From an uncultured Brevibacillus sp. (GTDB lineage Bacteria; Bacillota; Bacilli; Brevibacillales; Brevibacillaceae): 64,000 nt of DNA. The stretch's first letter is position 1; each line of letters begins with the position of its first letter. The notes below the pieces were generated by a model, which did no database searches, had not been told where the DNA came from, and worked only from the letters and a program-made list of their open reading frames with translations. Made by a program: the position numbers and the translations under genes. Location: assembly GCF_947502445.1 (NCBI RefSeq), contig NZ_CANMZW010000007.1, positions 62,001-126,000 on the forward strand, written 5' to 3'. Positions 1 to 9,021 of the stretch are shown piece by piece.

Positions 1-1317
1 TACCTGGAGATCGCACGCTTTTTGCACGCATTGCCGAAGCGCCCGATTGTCGCCGCTTTGACAGCGACAGCAACTCCTGAAGTCACAGAAGATATTCGCA
101 GACAGCTGGCATTAGCCGATGAACGTCTCTTCATCACAGGTTTTGGCAGGGACAATCTACTTTTATCCGTGCGAAAAGGAGAGAACAGACGAGAGTTTAT
201 CCAGCAATATTTACGTGCGAATGCACAACAGGCCGGAATCATTTATGCGGCTACGCGAAAAGACGTTGATGCGCTCCACGTTGATCTGCATAAGCGCGGA
301 TTTGAAGTGACCAAATATCATGCCGGGCTTACAGAGGAAGAGCGTGCGCATAACCAAGAGGCGTTTTTGTACGATGATGTGCGTACGATGATTGCGACCA
401 ATGCGTTCGGGATGGGAATCGACAAGTCCAACGTCCGATACGTCATTCATTACAACATGCCGAAAAATTTGGAGGCGTACTACCAGGAGGCAGGGCGCGC
501 AGGACGTGACGGGGAGCCGAGCGAGTGCATCCTGCTGTTCCAGCCGCAGGATATTCAGACCCAGACGTTCTTCATTGAGCAAAATCAATTGCTGGAAGAA
601 CGCAAGGAGCACGAGTACAAAAAGCTGTACGCGATGATCGACTATTGCCGGACGCCGCGCTGTCTGCAGCAATACATTGTCCAATACTTCGGTGAAACGG
701 ATGCGCAAGCGTGTGGACAATGCGGAAACTGCACGGATGAAACAGAGCTCTCCGATATTACGCTGGAGGCGCAGAAGATTTTTTCCTGTGTCAAACGGAT
801 GAGAGAGCGCTTCGGCGCTGCCTTGGTCGCGCAAGTGCTCAAAGGCTCCAAAAACAAAAAGGTGACGCAGTTCCGTTTTGACGAATTGCCGACGTACGGC
901 TTGATGAAGGAATACAAGGAAAAAGAAATCGTCGACCTGATCCAGCTGTTGATCGCGGAAGGCTATCTGCAAGTAACGGAAAGCCAGTATCCGGTTCTGA
1001 AGCTGGGAGAGCGGGCATTGCCAGTCCTCAAAGGTGAGGAGCGAGTCGTGCAGAAGATCGTGATTCGTCCGGTACAGCTGACTGAGGATGACGAGCTGTT
1101 TGAGAGGTTGCGTACGCTGCGCAAAGAAATCTCACAGCGCGAGGGCTTGCCGCCGTATGTTATTTTCCACGATAGCACCTTAAAGGAAATGAGCAGCTTG
1201 TGCCCGACAGACAAGCAAGCGATGCTCCAGATCAAAGGAGTCGGGGAGTCCAAATTTGATAAGTATGGTCAGCTCTTCCTGGAGTGTTTGCAAAGCTATG
1301 CTGCCGTAAAGTCGTGA
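1..1317 (+). CDS. recQ: ATP-dependent DNA helicase RecQ (5' end cut by window)
   Basis: This is a 3'-5' DNA helicase of recombination and fork repair. The reading frame is open from base 1, so the N-terminal part with the Walker A motif lies outside. What remains starts just before helicase motif III (ALTATAT) and includes the second RecA-like lobe with AGRAGRDG. A RecQ zinc-binding cysteine cluster (CRTPRC and CGQCGNC), a winged-helix RQC region and a C-terminal HRDC domain (IKGVGESKFDKYG) follow. That full domain order separates it from the shorter RecS-type helicases. An intrinsic terminator follows directly. Family call is very secure; only the start is missing. Confidence 0.95.
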   Translation, partial: YLEIARFLHALPKRPIVAALTATATPEVTEDIRRQLALADERLFITGFGRDNLLLSVRKGENRREFIQQYLRANAQQAGIIYAATRKDVDALHVDLHKRGFEVTKYHAGLTEEERAHNQEAFLYDDVRTMIATNAFGMGIDKSNVRYVIHYNMPKNLEAYYQEAGRAGRDGEPSECILLFQPQDIQTQTFFIEQNQLLEERKEHEYKKLYAMIDYCRTPRCLQQYIVQYFGETDAQACGQCGNCTDETELSDITLEAQKIFSCVKRMRERFGAALVAQVLKGSKNKKVTQFRFDELPTYGLMKEYKEKEIVDLIQLLIAEGYLQVTESQYPVLKLGERALPVLKGEERVVQKIVIRPVQLTEDDELFERLRTLRKEISQREGLPPYVIFHDSTLKEMSSLCPTDKQAMLQIKGVGESKFDKYGQLFLECLQSYAAVKS

Positions 1318-1341
1318 TGATTCCTCGTCACGGCTTTTTTT
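1311..1341 (+). terminator. Intrinsic terminator of recQ
   Basis: An 8-bp stem (CGTGATGA pairing with TCGTCACG, one G-T pair) with a TTCC loop overlaps the recQ stop codon and runs into eight T residues. Confidence 0.8.
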
Positions 1342-1504
1342 CAAACGAGGAGGGCTATATGTACCAATTTTCAATGGTGATCAGATAAATTGGCTGGTAT
1401 AGTTGAGTAATATTGGTAGAAAGAGAGGTTGTTTCTAGCAAAAAGAGAAAGAAAAAGGCAACAAATCGTAAGGTACTGACAATGAGACAAGTAGAGGGGA
1501 AAAC

Positions 1505-3484
1505 ATGAAAAAACTGCGAGGACGTATGGGAAAAACGCTGGCCAGCATCGCATTATCAGCGTTGGTACTCGGTAGCGGTGTCATGGGGGCGCCAGCACCG
1601 ACAAAAGCAGCAGAAGCACCAACCAAGATTACACTCTTGGGCACATCTGACATTCACGGACGCTTCATGCCGTGGGACTACGCTTTGGACGGACCGAATC
1701 AAAGCGGAAGCTTGACACAGCTGTTCACGATGATCAAAGAGATTCGCAAAGAGAACCCGAACACGGTGCTGGTGGATGCAGGAGACTCGATTCAAGACAA
1801 CTCTGCTGAGCTGTTCAATGACCAGCCACAATCTCCGATGATGGTTGCAATGAACGAAATGGGCTACGATGCGTGGGCGTTTGGTAACCATGAGTTCAAT
1901 TTTGGACTCGATACACTCGACAAACTCAGCAGTCAATATAAAGGGCCTGTACTTGCAGGTAACATCTATAAAGAAAACGGTGAGCGTTACTTCCCAGCCT
2001 ATACCATTGCTGAACGCGCTGGCGTCAAAATCGGTTTGATCGGGATGAACACACCAATGATCACTGACTTTGAAAAAGGAACGGATCACCTGGATGGCCT
2101 CGTGATCAAAAATCCGGTAGAAGAAACCAAAAAAGCCGTAATAGAGCTGCAAGGAAAAGTAGACGTCATGATCGGTGTTATGCACATGGGCATCGAAAAT
2201 GAAAACGGAATTCCAGGCACAGGCGTAGCAGACATCGCAAACGCTGTACCAGAATTGACCGCTATTTTTGCTGGACATATGCACAAGCTGGTGAAAAAAG
2301 AGGAGATCAACGGTGTACTGATCACTGAGCCGGACAAATATGGTACACACCTCTCCCGCATTGACCTGACATTTGAAAAGAAAAATGGCAAAGTCGTGCT
2401 GGCTAGCAAAGAAGCGACTGCGCTCCCTGTCAAAGGTGCAGATGGCACGCCAGCTGTATCTGATCCTGAGCTGGAAACCAAGCTGACGCCGTTCCATGAG
2501 TTTGCACGTGCAGATGCCAACATCGTGGTAGCAGAGCTGAAGGGCATGAACCTCGTCCCGAAAAACGAGATTGAGGGAATTCCACAGGTCCAAATTCAGG
2601 AGACGCCTTTATCTGATTTCTTCCATGAAGTGATGCTCTACTATAGCAAGGCTGACGTCGTTGCTCATCAGATCGACAACGACAAGGCAAAGCTCGACGT
2701 AGGCCCGATCAAGAAAAAGGATATCGCCTACAACTATCAATATGCGGGTGGCGAAATCACCGTTTACAAAGTAACCGGAAAAGACTTGAAAGATTATATG
2801 GAATGGGCAGTAGGCTATTTCAACACGACACGTCCTGGTGATGTGACCGTGAGCTTTGATAGCAAGCGCCGTGCTTCCAAATACAGCACCAACGATTTCT
2901 TCGGCAACGTGAAATACGAAATTGATTTGTCCAAGCCATATGGCAGCCGTATCACCAACCTGCGCAAGCTTGATGGAACCTTGATCAAAACAGAAGATAC
3001 GCTGAAGCTCGGTATGAACGCATACCGTATGGAAGCCCTGCAAGCAAAAGGTGGCGCTCTGGAAGGACGCAAATTTGAACAGCTGTGGTCCTCCAAAGAC
3101 AATACTACGTTTGGTGAAACTGCAGGTACAATTCGCAACCGTGCGATCGCTTATTTGAAAGAAGTGAAAAAAGGTGTCTATGAGCCGAAAGTACAGAACA
3201 ACTGGAAAATTATCGGGGTAGATGCGACAGCGCCAGAACGTAACGATGCAGTAGAGCTGATCAATGCAGGCATCCTGAGTGTTCCAAAAACAGAAGATGG
3301 CAAGTACACCAATATCGCATCGATCAATGTGAAAGATGCTGTCACCAAAGAAGAAATAGCAGCCCTCTCTGAAAAAGCGAAGGTAGATGCAGCGAAATTC
3401 GCGAATGTAAAAACAAAAGGCGAATTCTACAAACAGCTGAACCATGCGAGAAAAGCTGCGGCAGCCGCAACACCTAAACCGTAA
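1505..3484 (+). CDS. Secreted 5'-nucleotidase / 2',3'-cyclic nucleotide phosphodiesterase family metallophosphatase
   Basis: The 659-residue protein begins with a signal peptide (basic MKKLRGRMGK, hydrophobic core, likely cleavage near residues 35-38 after TKAAEA). A calcineurin-like metallophosphatase domain follows, with the metal ligands visible as SDIHG, DAGD, GNHEFNFG and GHMH (residues about 42-265). A 5'-nucleotidase C-terminal substrate domain covers about 340-540. The family dephosphorylates extracellular nucleotides to supply phosphate and nucleosides. There is no LPXTG or SLH anchor, so it is probably released or held in the wall loosely. It is monocistronic, between two terminators, with a GAGGGGAAAAC ribosome site. 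Exact substrate cannot be read from sequence. Confidence 0.88.
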   Translation: MKKLRGRMGKTLASIALSALVLGSGVMGAPAPTKAAEAPTKITLLGTSDIHGRFMPWDYALDGPNQSGSLTQLFTMIKEIRKENPNTVLVDAGDSIQDNSAELFNDQPQSPMMVAMNEMGYDAWAFGNHEFNFGLDTLDKLSSQYKGPVLAGNIYKENGERYFPAYTIAERAGVKIGLIGMNTPMITDFEKGTDHLDGLVIKNPVEETKKAVIELQGKVDVMIGVMHMGIENENGIPGTGVADIANAVPELTAIFAGHMHKLVKKEEINGVLITEPDKYGTHLSRIDLTFEKKNGKVVLASKEATALPVKGADGTPAVSDPELETKLTPFHEFARADANIVVAELKGMNLVPKNEIEGIPQVQIQETPLSDFFHEVMLYYSKADVVAHQIDNDKAKLDVGPIKKKDIAYNYQYAGGEITVYKVTGKDLKDYMEWAVGYFNTTRPGDVTVSFDSKRRASKYSTNDFFGNVKYEIDLSKPYGSRITNLRKLDGTLIKTEDTLKLGMNAYRMEALQAKGGALEGRKFEQLWSSKDNTTFGETAGTIRNRAIAYLKEVKKGVYEPKVQNNWKIIGVDATAPERNDAVELINAGILSVPKTEDGKYTNIASINVKDAVTKEEIAALSEKAKVDAAKFANVKTKGEFYKQLNHARKAAAAATPKP

Positions 3485-3522
3485 GCTTCTCGCATCCTGC
3501 ATACTTTAGTGAACACAAAAAA

Positions 3523-3552
3523 GCCGTGACTCTCGCAGTCACGGCTTTTTTT
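3523..3552. terminator. Bidirectional terminator between nucleotidase and lplT
   Basis: A perfect 9-bp stem (GCCGTGACT and AGTCACGGC, loop CTCGC) is flanked by A-rich sequence on the left and seven T residues on the right. It can end transcription of the rightward nucleotidase gene and the leftward lplT gene, which are convergent here. Confidence 0.9.
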
Positions 3553-4742
3553 CAACGCGTAATTCGCTTCCGATACTTCACCAAGTACAAGAGGAATATG
3601 AGGAGCAGCAGACCTTGGCCGACAATCGCTCCTGAGATGGACATCCCCACATACACGACCAGGTAGTAGATGCCCGATCCAACAGCCATCAAAAGGTTTT
3701 CGATAAAGTTTTGAATAGCAATCGTTTTTCCCGAGCCGACCATTTTTTTGCCTTCCTCCTGCAATACGGTATTCATCGGGATAATGAATACGCCTCCCAT
3801 AAAGCCAACCAGCAGCAGCAAGCCAATCGCGATGAATGTGACGTGAATCCACGGGAACAGCACGATGATTAGAAACATTCCGAAACCAAAGGTCAGCGAG
3901 CGAGTAAACTGCGCCAGTGGAATCAGCTTGGGAGCAAGGAATGCCCCGGCGATAATCCCGATGGAGGTCGTAGCCAAGATCAGGGAAACAGAAAAGCTCT
4001 CCGGGTTAATATCCAGTGCGATCGGAATCCAGGCGAGCACAGCCACACGCAGGACTGCAGAGCTCATCCAGAAGGCTCCTGTTCCGATAAGCGCAAAGCT
4101 GGTGTCAGGACGATTCAGCAACTGCTGGAAGTCGATGAAAAAGCGTCTTGCCTCGGCACCGTATCGAATGGACAGATTGCCTCTCATGCGTGGGATGAAA
4201 AAGGTCATAGCGAGAGAAAGCAAATAGATAATCAGGCAAATGGCCGATGAGAACGCAGGAGATGTCATATTGGCGACAGCCCCTCCGATTCCAATCCCGG
4301 TCAGGATTGCAAAAATTGTGTAGGCTTCAATCCGGGCGTTGGCGTGAAACAGATCATCTTCATTACGCGTGAGCTCTGGCAAAATCCCGTATTTGGCAGG
4401 AGAGTAAACAACAGCTCCGACTCCCACGGTAAAATAGCTGAGCATCAGCAGCAGGATACTGGAGTGGTCAATGATGAACAACAACAGGACACCGAGCGCT
4501 TTGATCAGGTTGCCAATCACCAGTACAAATGATTTCGGATGCTTGTCGGCAAAAGGACCGACCAAAGGAGCGAGAAAAATATAAGGAAGAAAGAATGAAA
4601 TCGATACGAGTGCGAGCATGGCGGGAGAAAAACCGTTCTCCCGCAGCAAATTGGCGATCACAAACAAAATCATGTTGTCGGCAAAAGCTGATAGAAACTG
4701 AGTGAAATATAGGGCTTGTAGTGGCTTAAGTTGTATGTTCAC
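3552..4742 (-). CDS. lplT: Lysophospholipid transporter LplT-like MFS protein
   Basis: A roughly 396-residue, 12-helix major facilitator protein. Its N-terminal region (LYFTQFLSAFADNMILF) and its position right after an Aas-type gene match LplT, which flips lysophospholipids across the membrane for re-acylation. An upstream TTG start at 4766 is possible, but the GTG at 4742 is preferred: GGAGG sits 8 bases before it and the codon lies one base past the aas stop, indicating tight translational coupling. The gene order aas then lplT is the reverse of E. coli. Substrate is inferred from family and partner. Confidence 0.8.
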   Translation of the reverse strand: MNIQLKPLQALYFTQFLSAFADNMILFVIANLLRENGFSPAMLALVSISFFLPYIFLAPLVGPFADKHPKSFVLVIGNLIKALGVLLLFIIDHSSILLLMLSYFTVGVGAVVYSPAKYGILPELTRNEDDLFHANARIEAYTIFAILTGIGIGGAVANMTSPAFSSAICLIIYLLSLAMTFFIPRMRGNLSIRYGAEARRFFIDFQQLLNRPDTSFALIGTGAFWMSSAVLRVAVLAWIPIALDINPESFSVSLILATTSIGIIAGAFLAPKLIPLAQFTRSLTFGFGMFLIIVLFPWIHVTFIAIGLLLLVGFMGGVFIIPMNTVLQEEGKKMVGSGKTIAIQNFIENLLMAVGSGIYYLVVYVGMSISGAIVGQGLLLLIFLLYLVKYRKRITR

Positions 4743-4743
4743 A

Positions 4744-6864
4744 TCATTTTCCTCCACTTTCAGCAAGTTGTTTCAGGGTGACGTAATCCGTTTTGCCGCT
4801 ACCGAGGAGAGGCAGAGTCTTGATGAGCTGCATCGTGCCTGGAATGAGCAGCGGTGAGTATTGCTTTTCGGTCAAGTATGTTCGCAGCTGGCTCAGTGCT
4901 ACTGTCTCATCTGTCGTAAACAGGAGGACGCGTTCGCCTTTACGCTGATCGTTTACCGTGATCGCTGCAAAGCCGGAGTGTCCAAAGCATTGCATCGCCA
5001 GCTCCTCAATCAGATTGAGCGAGACCATTTCCCCGCCGATTTTGGCAAAGCGCTTCAATCGAGACTGGATGCTGATAAAGCCGTCCTTGTCAGTCGTAAC
5101 GAGATCTCCCGTGTGGTACCACTCCTCAGCAGGGATGAATCCTTTGCCGTGAATGAGGTAGCCCTTCATGACGTTCGGTCCTTTAACGAGCAGCTCGCCG
5201 CCTTCCTCGATTCCGCTTACTGCATCGAGCTTGTAAGACATACCTGGCATCAGGCGTCCGACTGTTCCTGGCTTATTGGCGAGTGGAGTATTCAGTGACA
5301 GGATCGGAGCCGTTTCAGTTGCCCCGTAGCCTTCAAAAATCCGTACCCCGAACTTTTCCATCCACAGCTTGCGTACATCGTCCTTGAGCTTTTCGGCACC
5401 CGCGAAAACATAGCGCAAGGAATAAAAATTGTAGGGATGCGCCATCCGACCGTACCCTGCCATGAAGGTCGAGGTACCGAAAAGAATGGTTGCGTTTTGA
5501 TCGTATACCAGCTCCGAAATCGCTTTGTAGTGCAGCGGGCTGGGGTAGAGATAGACAGGAACCCCTTTTACGACTGGCAAAAGCGTACCCGCTGTCAGGC
5601 CGAAGCTGTGAAACATCGGCAGAGCGTTGAAAAACTTGTCGCGGGTTGTGATATCGATGACCGTAGTCACCTGCTGGATATTTGCGTACAGATTCGTATG
5701 TGTCAAAACGACACCCTTTGGCTTGCTTTCACTGCCTGATGTAAAAAGAATCAGCTCGTTGTCGCTTGCAGGCGAAGCCTTTTGCTTGAACAGGTAGCGA
5801 ATCAGTGCCGCGAGCTTGTCGAAGCCAGTGGCGGAGGCTTTCAAATCCTCCAGATACACGATCTTCAGATGTGGTTCTAGACCAGCGATAATATGCTCCA
5901 GCTTTCCTTTTTCGATAAATACCCGTGATGTCAGAATCGTATCGATCCTGGCAGTCTCACAGCAATCCAGCAGGGAACGAATTCCGAGCGAGAAGTTGAG
6001 AATCGCTGGAGTTTTGCCGATGCGGAACAAGGATAATAATGTCACGAGATGACCGACTGAGTTAGGCAGAAATACGCCGACGACAGGTTTGCCTAATAGG
6101 CTGGACTGCAATTTGGTACCGAGCAGGTAGCTGCCAATCAAAAGCGTCCGGTAATTGATGGCGCTGGTCAAATCCTTGGCAATTTCGAGCTTTGCGCCGT
6201 TGAGACGGGCAGCCTCCAGTACTTCATCGAACAGATTGACGTTTTGCTTCATGCGGCTTTGGAACAGCTCGTTTTGCAAGGTTTGCAGAATCTGATCATT
6301 GGCTGTTGCCTTTTGAGCACGCATCGACAGGTTTGGATCGCGTTCCATTGTGAAAGGACTACCGATTGTCATCGTTACATCGGGAAACCAGGAGAGGGAG
6401 AGCTTTCCTTTCATGTAGGAAAAGATGGAGCGCTCCAAGCCTTTGATGGCTACCGGATAAACATTTACGCCTGTTCGCAGGGCCAAATAACCGACGCCGC
6501 TGTAGATTTTCATCATGCTGCCAGTGGTGGTGATGCGTCCCTCTGGGAAAATCACCAGCGTCTCACCGCTTCTGATGACTCGCAGCATATGGCGAATCGA
6601 ATACGGATTCATCGGGTCAATCGCGATGTGCTTGCGGAAGCGGAGGAAAAAGGCAAACCGCTTGGCGATCGTCGTATTGACTACGAACGTAGCACCTTTT
6701 GGCAAGCAAAAGGACAAGAGGACAGCATCCATAAGCGAGACGTGATTGGGTATAATCAGCGATGGCTGGGAAAGATCGAGTTTGTGCAGACCGTTGATGC
6801 GAGGACGGAACCAAAGCATCAGAATCATTTTCAGGAAGGTATGAATGAGTACCATGTGTACCAC
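4744..6864 (-). CDS. aas: Aas-type bifunctional acyltransferase / acyl-ACP synthetase
   Basis: At 706 residues this is the length of E. coli Aas. The N-terminal third is a PlsC-type acyltransferase with the catalytic HX4D motif (H41, D46 in NHVSLMD) and the FPEGR substrate motif near residue 105. The remainder is an AMP-binding acyl-activating domain with the P-loop FTSGSESKPKG near 375 and the GYGATETAP motif. Together they activate a fatty acid and transfer it to a lysophospholipid at the membrane. Coupling to lplT one base downstream supports lysophospholipid salvage. Activity on PE versus PG lysolipids cannot be told. Confidence 0.85.
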   Translation of the reverse strand: MVHMVLIHTFLKMILMLWFRPRINGLHKLDLSQPSLIIPNHVSLMDAVLLSFCLPKGATFVVNTTIAKRFAFFLRFRKHIAIDPMNPYSIRHMLRVIRSGETLVIFPEGRITTTGSMMKIYSGVGYLALRTGVNVYPVAIKGLERSIFSYMKGKLSLSWFPDVTMTIGSPFTMERDPNLSMRAQKATANDQILQTLQNELFQSRMKQNVNLFDEVLEAARLNGAKLEIAKDLTSAINYRTLLIGSYLLGTKLQSSLLGKPVVGVFLPNSVGHLVTLLSLFRIGKTPAILNFSLGIRSLLDCCETARIDTILTSRVFIEKGKLEHIIAGLEPHLKIVYLEDLKASATGFDKLAALIRYLFKQKASPASDNELILFTSGSESKPKGVVLTHTNLYANIQQVTTVIDITTRDKFFNALPMFHSFGLTAGTLLPVVKGVPVYLYPSPLHYKAISELVYDQNATILFGTSTFMAGYGRMAHPYNFYSLRYVFAGAEKLKDDVRKLWMEKFGVRIFEGYGATETAPILSLNTPLANKPGTVGRLMPGMSYKLDAVSGIEEGGELLVKGPNVMKGYLIHGKGFIPAEEWYHTGDLVTTDKDGFISIQSRLKRFAKIGGEMVSLNLIEELAMQCFGHSGFAAITVNDQRKGERVLLFTTDETVALSQLRTYLTEKQYSPLLIPGTMQLIKTLPLLGSGKTDYVTLKQLAESGGK

Positions 6865-6923
6865 ACCTTTACAAAAGATAATGGCGTTGCTCTATAGCTC
6901 TCATTGTAAAGAGTGCAGGAAGT

Positions 6924-6950
6924 AAAAAAAGTACCAACATTCATTGGTAC
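6924..6950 (-). terminator. Leftward terminator, probably belonging to the 8.4-10.4 kb two-component operon
   Basis: On the minus strand a perfect 7-bp stem (GTACCAA and TTGGTAC, six-base loop) ends in seven T residues. It sits immediately outside the right end of the TnpB element, which appears to have landed between the response-regulator stop codon and this hairpin. Confidence 0.75.
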
Positions 6951-6952
6951 CT

Positions 6953-7190
6953 GTTGAGACTCCCACGGCTAAAACCGGGAAACTGACAACTTTGATATTA
7001 GTGGGATTCTTGGGTGGTAGTCGGTAGTGCATTTCTGCTAACCGTAGTTCTCCCAAGTTCGGGGCTGTCTCATCAGCCCATCCTAAGACAGTGCGTATAG
7101 CATCTTAGGCTGACAGACTGTTACCATCTGTCACAGGTTGACGCATAATATTGATCGCTCCAACCCGATCACGATGAGCCTTGAATCCAC
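6953..7190 (-). ncRNA. Predicted omega-RNA (TnpB guide RNA scaffold)
   Basis: TnpB proteins bind an RNA made from the 3' end of tnpB and the element's right end. Here the 3' segment folds well: CAGCCTAAGA, which contains the tnpB stop codon, pairs with TCTTAGG...GGGCTG downstream, and GGGCTG/CAGCCC forms a six-base-loop hairpin at 7062-7079. The terminal hairpin at the right end completes the scaffold. The guide would be the first bases beyond the element, AGGTACCAATGAATG. The 5' limit of the RNA is a guess. Confidence 0.55.
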
Positions 7191-8163
7191 ATGAGCATTC
7201 GTACCATCTGTCAATCGCTTTGTTCTTCGCACCACAGTCAGGACAAGATTGAGAGGTGTAGGAAGAATTAACTTCCATAACCTTTATGCCGACAAGGTTT
7301 GCTTTGTAGGAGATGAGCTGTTGAAGCTGATAGAAAGTCCAACTATGCAGATTCTTTGCGTTTTTACGGCTTGTTCTTGCCGTCTTGCGAATATTCGCTA
7401 GTCGCTCAAGCTTGATTATTGAGACACCTTCTTGAATGGCTGTATTGACAATTTGACGACTAATCTTATGGTTTTGATCTTTCATCCAACGTTGTTCTTT
7501 GTTGCCAAGTTTTCGGATGGCAGACAGCTTCTTGAGTTTCCCTAGTTTTCGTCTACGTTCTTGGTACTTTCTTCGTATATACTTGTTGTGCCTGCCGTTC
7601 CCAAAGAAACGAGTTTTACCTGTAGAAGTCATAGCAACAGCAGGAGCCTTCAAACCCAAGTCGATTCCCATGATTCCTTGGTGACTTGTTTCGCTTGTAG
7701 GCACTTCCAACGAAATTTGAGCGTACCACTTACCGGACTTTTCACCAATTCGCATCAGTCCAAGCTTCGCTTTTCTTACTAACTCCATTTCCCGGCTGGA
7801 GGTTATAGCATGAAATGCCATTTTTTTCGTCTTCCCATGTACAACAATGGGGAAAGCAATTGTATTTTCAGATACCGTATAATTTTGGTTGTTAACGAAA
7901 TAGACAGGTTTTTTCAGAACTGGACGAGTGCCTACCTTCTTGATTTTTCGGTACACACTCTTGGCATCACGAATCGCTTGATTGCAGACGGCGGATGGAA
8001 GGATTGATTCTACATCTTTTGTCGTTATTTTTGGAAATGCTCTGAGCTGTTCAGCTTGTTCAGTCAGTTGGTTGACTACCCGCATGTACTCTTTCCCCAA
8101 TTTTCGGAGAATGTTTGGCTGAGTGGGAAAGATTCGAATTTTCACGGTTAAGGTTTGCATCAT
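7105..8163 (-). CDS. tnpB: TnpB, RNA-guided nuclease of IS605 family (OrfB)
   Basis: The 352-residue protein is apparently intact. The three RuvC acidic residues are present: D in GIDLGLKAPAV, E in IIKLERLANI and D in AHRDRVGAINI. The zinc ribbon (CPDCG and CSCG) lies between the last two. TnpB is the ancestor of Cas12 and cuts DNA next to a target motif using omega-RNA. Two adjacent ATG codons could start it; GGGGGTG lies 2 and 5 bases upstream, favouring the second (8160). It is on the short side of the family but no motif is missing. Confidence 0.92.
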   Translation of the reverse strand: MMQTLTVKIRIFPTQPNILRKLGKEYMRVVNQLTEQAEQLRAFPKITTKDVESILPSAVCNQAIRDAKSVYRKIKKVGTRPVLKKPVYFVNNQNYTVSENTIAFPIVVHGKTKKMAFHAITSSREMELVRKAKLGLMRIGEKSGKWYAQISLEVPTSETSHQGIMGIDLGLKAPAVAMTSTGKTRFFGNGRHNKYIRRKYQERRRKLGKLKKLSAIRKLGNKEQRWMKDQNHKISRQIVNTAIQEGVSIIKLERLANIRKTARTSRKNAKNLHSWTFYQLQQLISYKANLVGIKVMEVNSSYTSQSCPDCGAKNKAIDRWYECSCGFKAHRDRVGAINIMRQPVTDGNSLSA

Positions 8164-8354
8164 TTCACCCCCTTTTTCTTTTGTTCTTCAACATATCGCT
8201 TTACTGTTTCACTAATACCTTGTTTCGATAGCGGGGACAAAAAACAAAATGAAAGTTGATGAGAGAAACTGTGGTAGCTGTCCGTCTATATTCTTGTCCC
8301 GTCGTCCCATGATTAAAACCGTGGACTTTCAGTTGAAGATTTCTGTAATAAGAC

Positions 8355-8993
8355 CTAGAATAGCTTTTTTTGGCTGGCTTTTGCGGCTGCTTCCTTGCTC
8401 GTTTTGACGCCCATTTTTTTCAGGATGCGGTTGATGTGGTTCTTGATGGTGCGCTTGGTGATGTGCAGTGATTGCTCAATCTGCGTTTGAGTCTGTCCTT
8501 GGTGGATGAGCTGCAGAATGTCTTTTTCAGCGGGGGACAGCAGCTTCTGGTCCTCCTCTTTTTTCATCCGTAAAAATTCGTTGCGCAGGGCAGCGGCAGC
8601 AGTAGGATGGATCGAGGAGACTCGGTTATGGGCAGCACGAATCGCGTCTGGTATTTCCTTGAAGCTGGTTTTGCTGATGTAATTGACGGCTCCAGCAGAA
8701 AATGACTCCACAATGACGTCCTCAGCAGTCAGCGACGTGAGCATGATGATTTTACAGTCGGCTTGGAGCTCCATAAAAGCAACAGCGGTTTCGATGCCGT
8801 CCAAATTGTTCTCCGTCAGATTGATATCCATGAGCACGACATCGGCGTTGCCTGGAGCAAAACGCTCGATAGCCTCTTCCTTCGTGCCAGCTTCACCGAC
8901 TACGGAAATATCCGGTTCCTTATTGAGGAAATCGACGAGACCTTTTCGCCATACAGGGTCGTCTTCTACGAGAAAAACAGTAATCGAGGCCAT
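8355..8993 (-). CDS. NarL/LuxR-family response regulator
   Basis: A receiver domain (acidic pair EDD near residue 11, phospho-acceptor D in VVLMDINL, KTS near 105) is joined to a LuxR-type helix-turn-helix (TQTQIEQSLHITKRTIKNHI). The longest frame opens at 9014, but AGAGGTGG lies 8 bases before the ATG at 8993, so translation probably begins with MASITVFLVEDD (212 residues). It is the downstream gene of a two-gene operon with the histidine kinase. Target genes are not evident. Confidence 0.9.
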   Translation of the reverse strand: MASITVFLVEDDPVWRKGLVDFLNKEPDISVVGEAGTKEEAIERFAPGNADVVLMDINLTENNLDGIETAVAFMELQADCKIIMLTSLTAEDVIVESFSAGAVNYISKTSFKEIPDAIRAAHNRVSSIHPTAAAALRNEFLRMKKEEDQKLLSPAEKDILQLIHQGQTQTQIEQSLHITKRTIKNHINRILKKMGVKTSKEAAAKASQKKLF

Positions 8994-9021
8994 AAGTGTA
9001 GCCACCTCTTCCATTCGTGAT

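Larger units (their letters stand above)
6953..8331 (-). mobile_element. IS200/IS605-type element with tnpB only
   Basis: The element carries one gene, tnpB, and no tnpA, so it needs a transposase in trans. The right end (low coordinates) shows the usual imperfect terminal hairpin (TCCCGG, TTTTAG loop, CCGTGGGA), then GTCTCAAC. The left end has a similar hairpin (GTCC...GGGAC around 8303-8326) next to the host motif TTCAAC (8337-8332). The last bases of the right end (CTCAAC) resemble that host motif, as expected for this family. There are no target duplications. Both boundaries are uncertain by a few bases; they were set by eye. Confidence 0.7.

Noticed and set aside
211..972. Minus-strand frame of 253 codons
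   Set aside because: Antisense to recQ; no recognisable protein.
1556..2593. Long minus-strand open frame of 345 codons
   Set aside because: Lies opposite the well-conserved nucleotidase gene, has no family likeness and a composition typical of antisense frames.
6244..6897. Plus-strand frame of 217 codons
   Set aside because: Antisense to aas and without family features.
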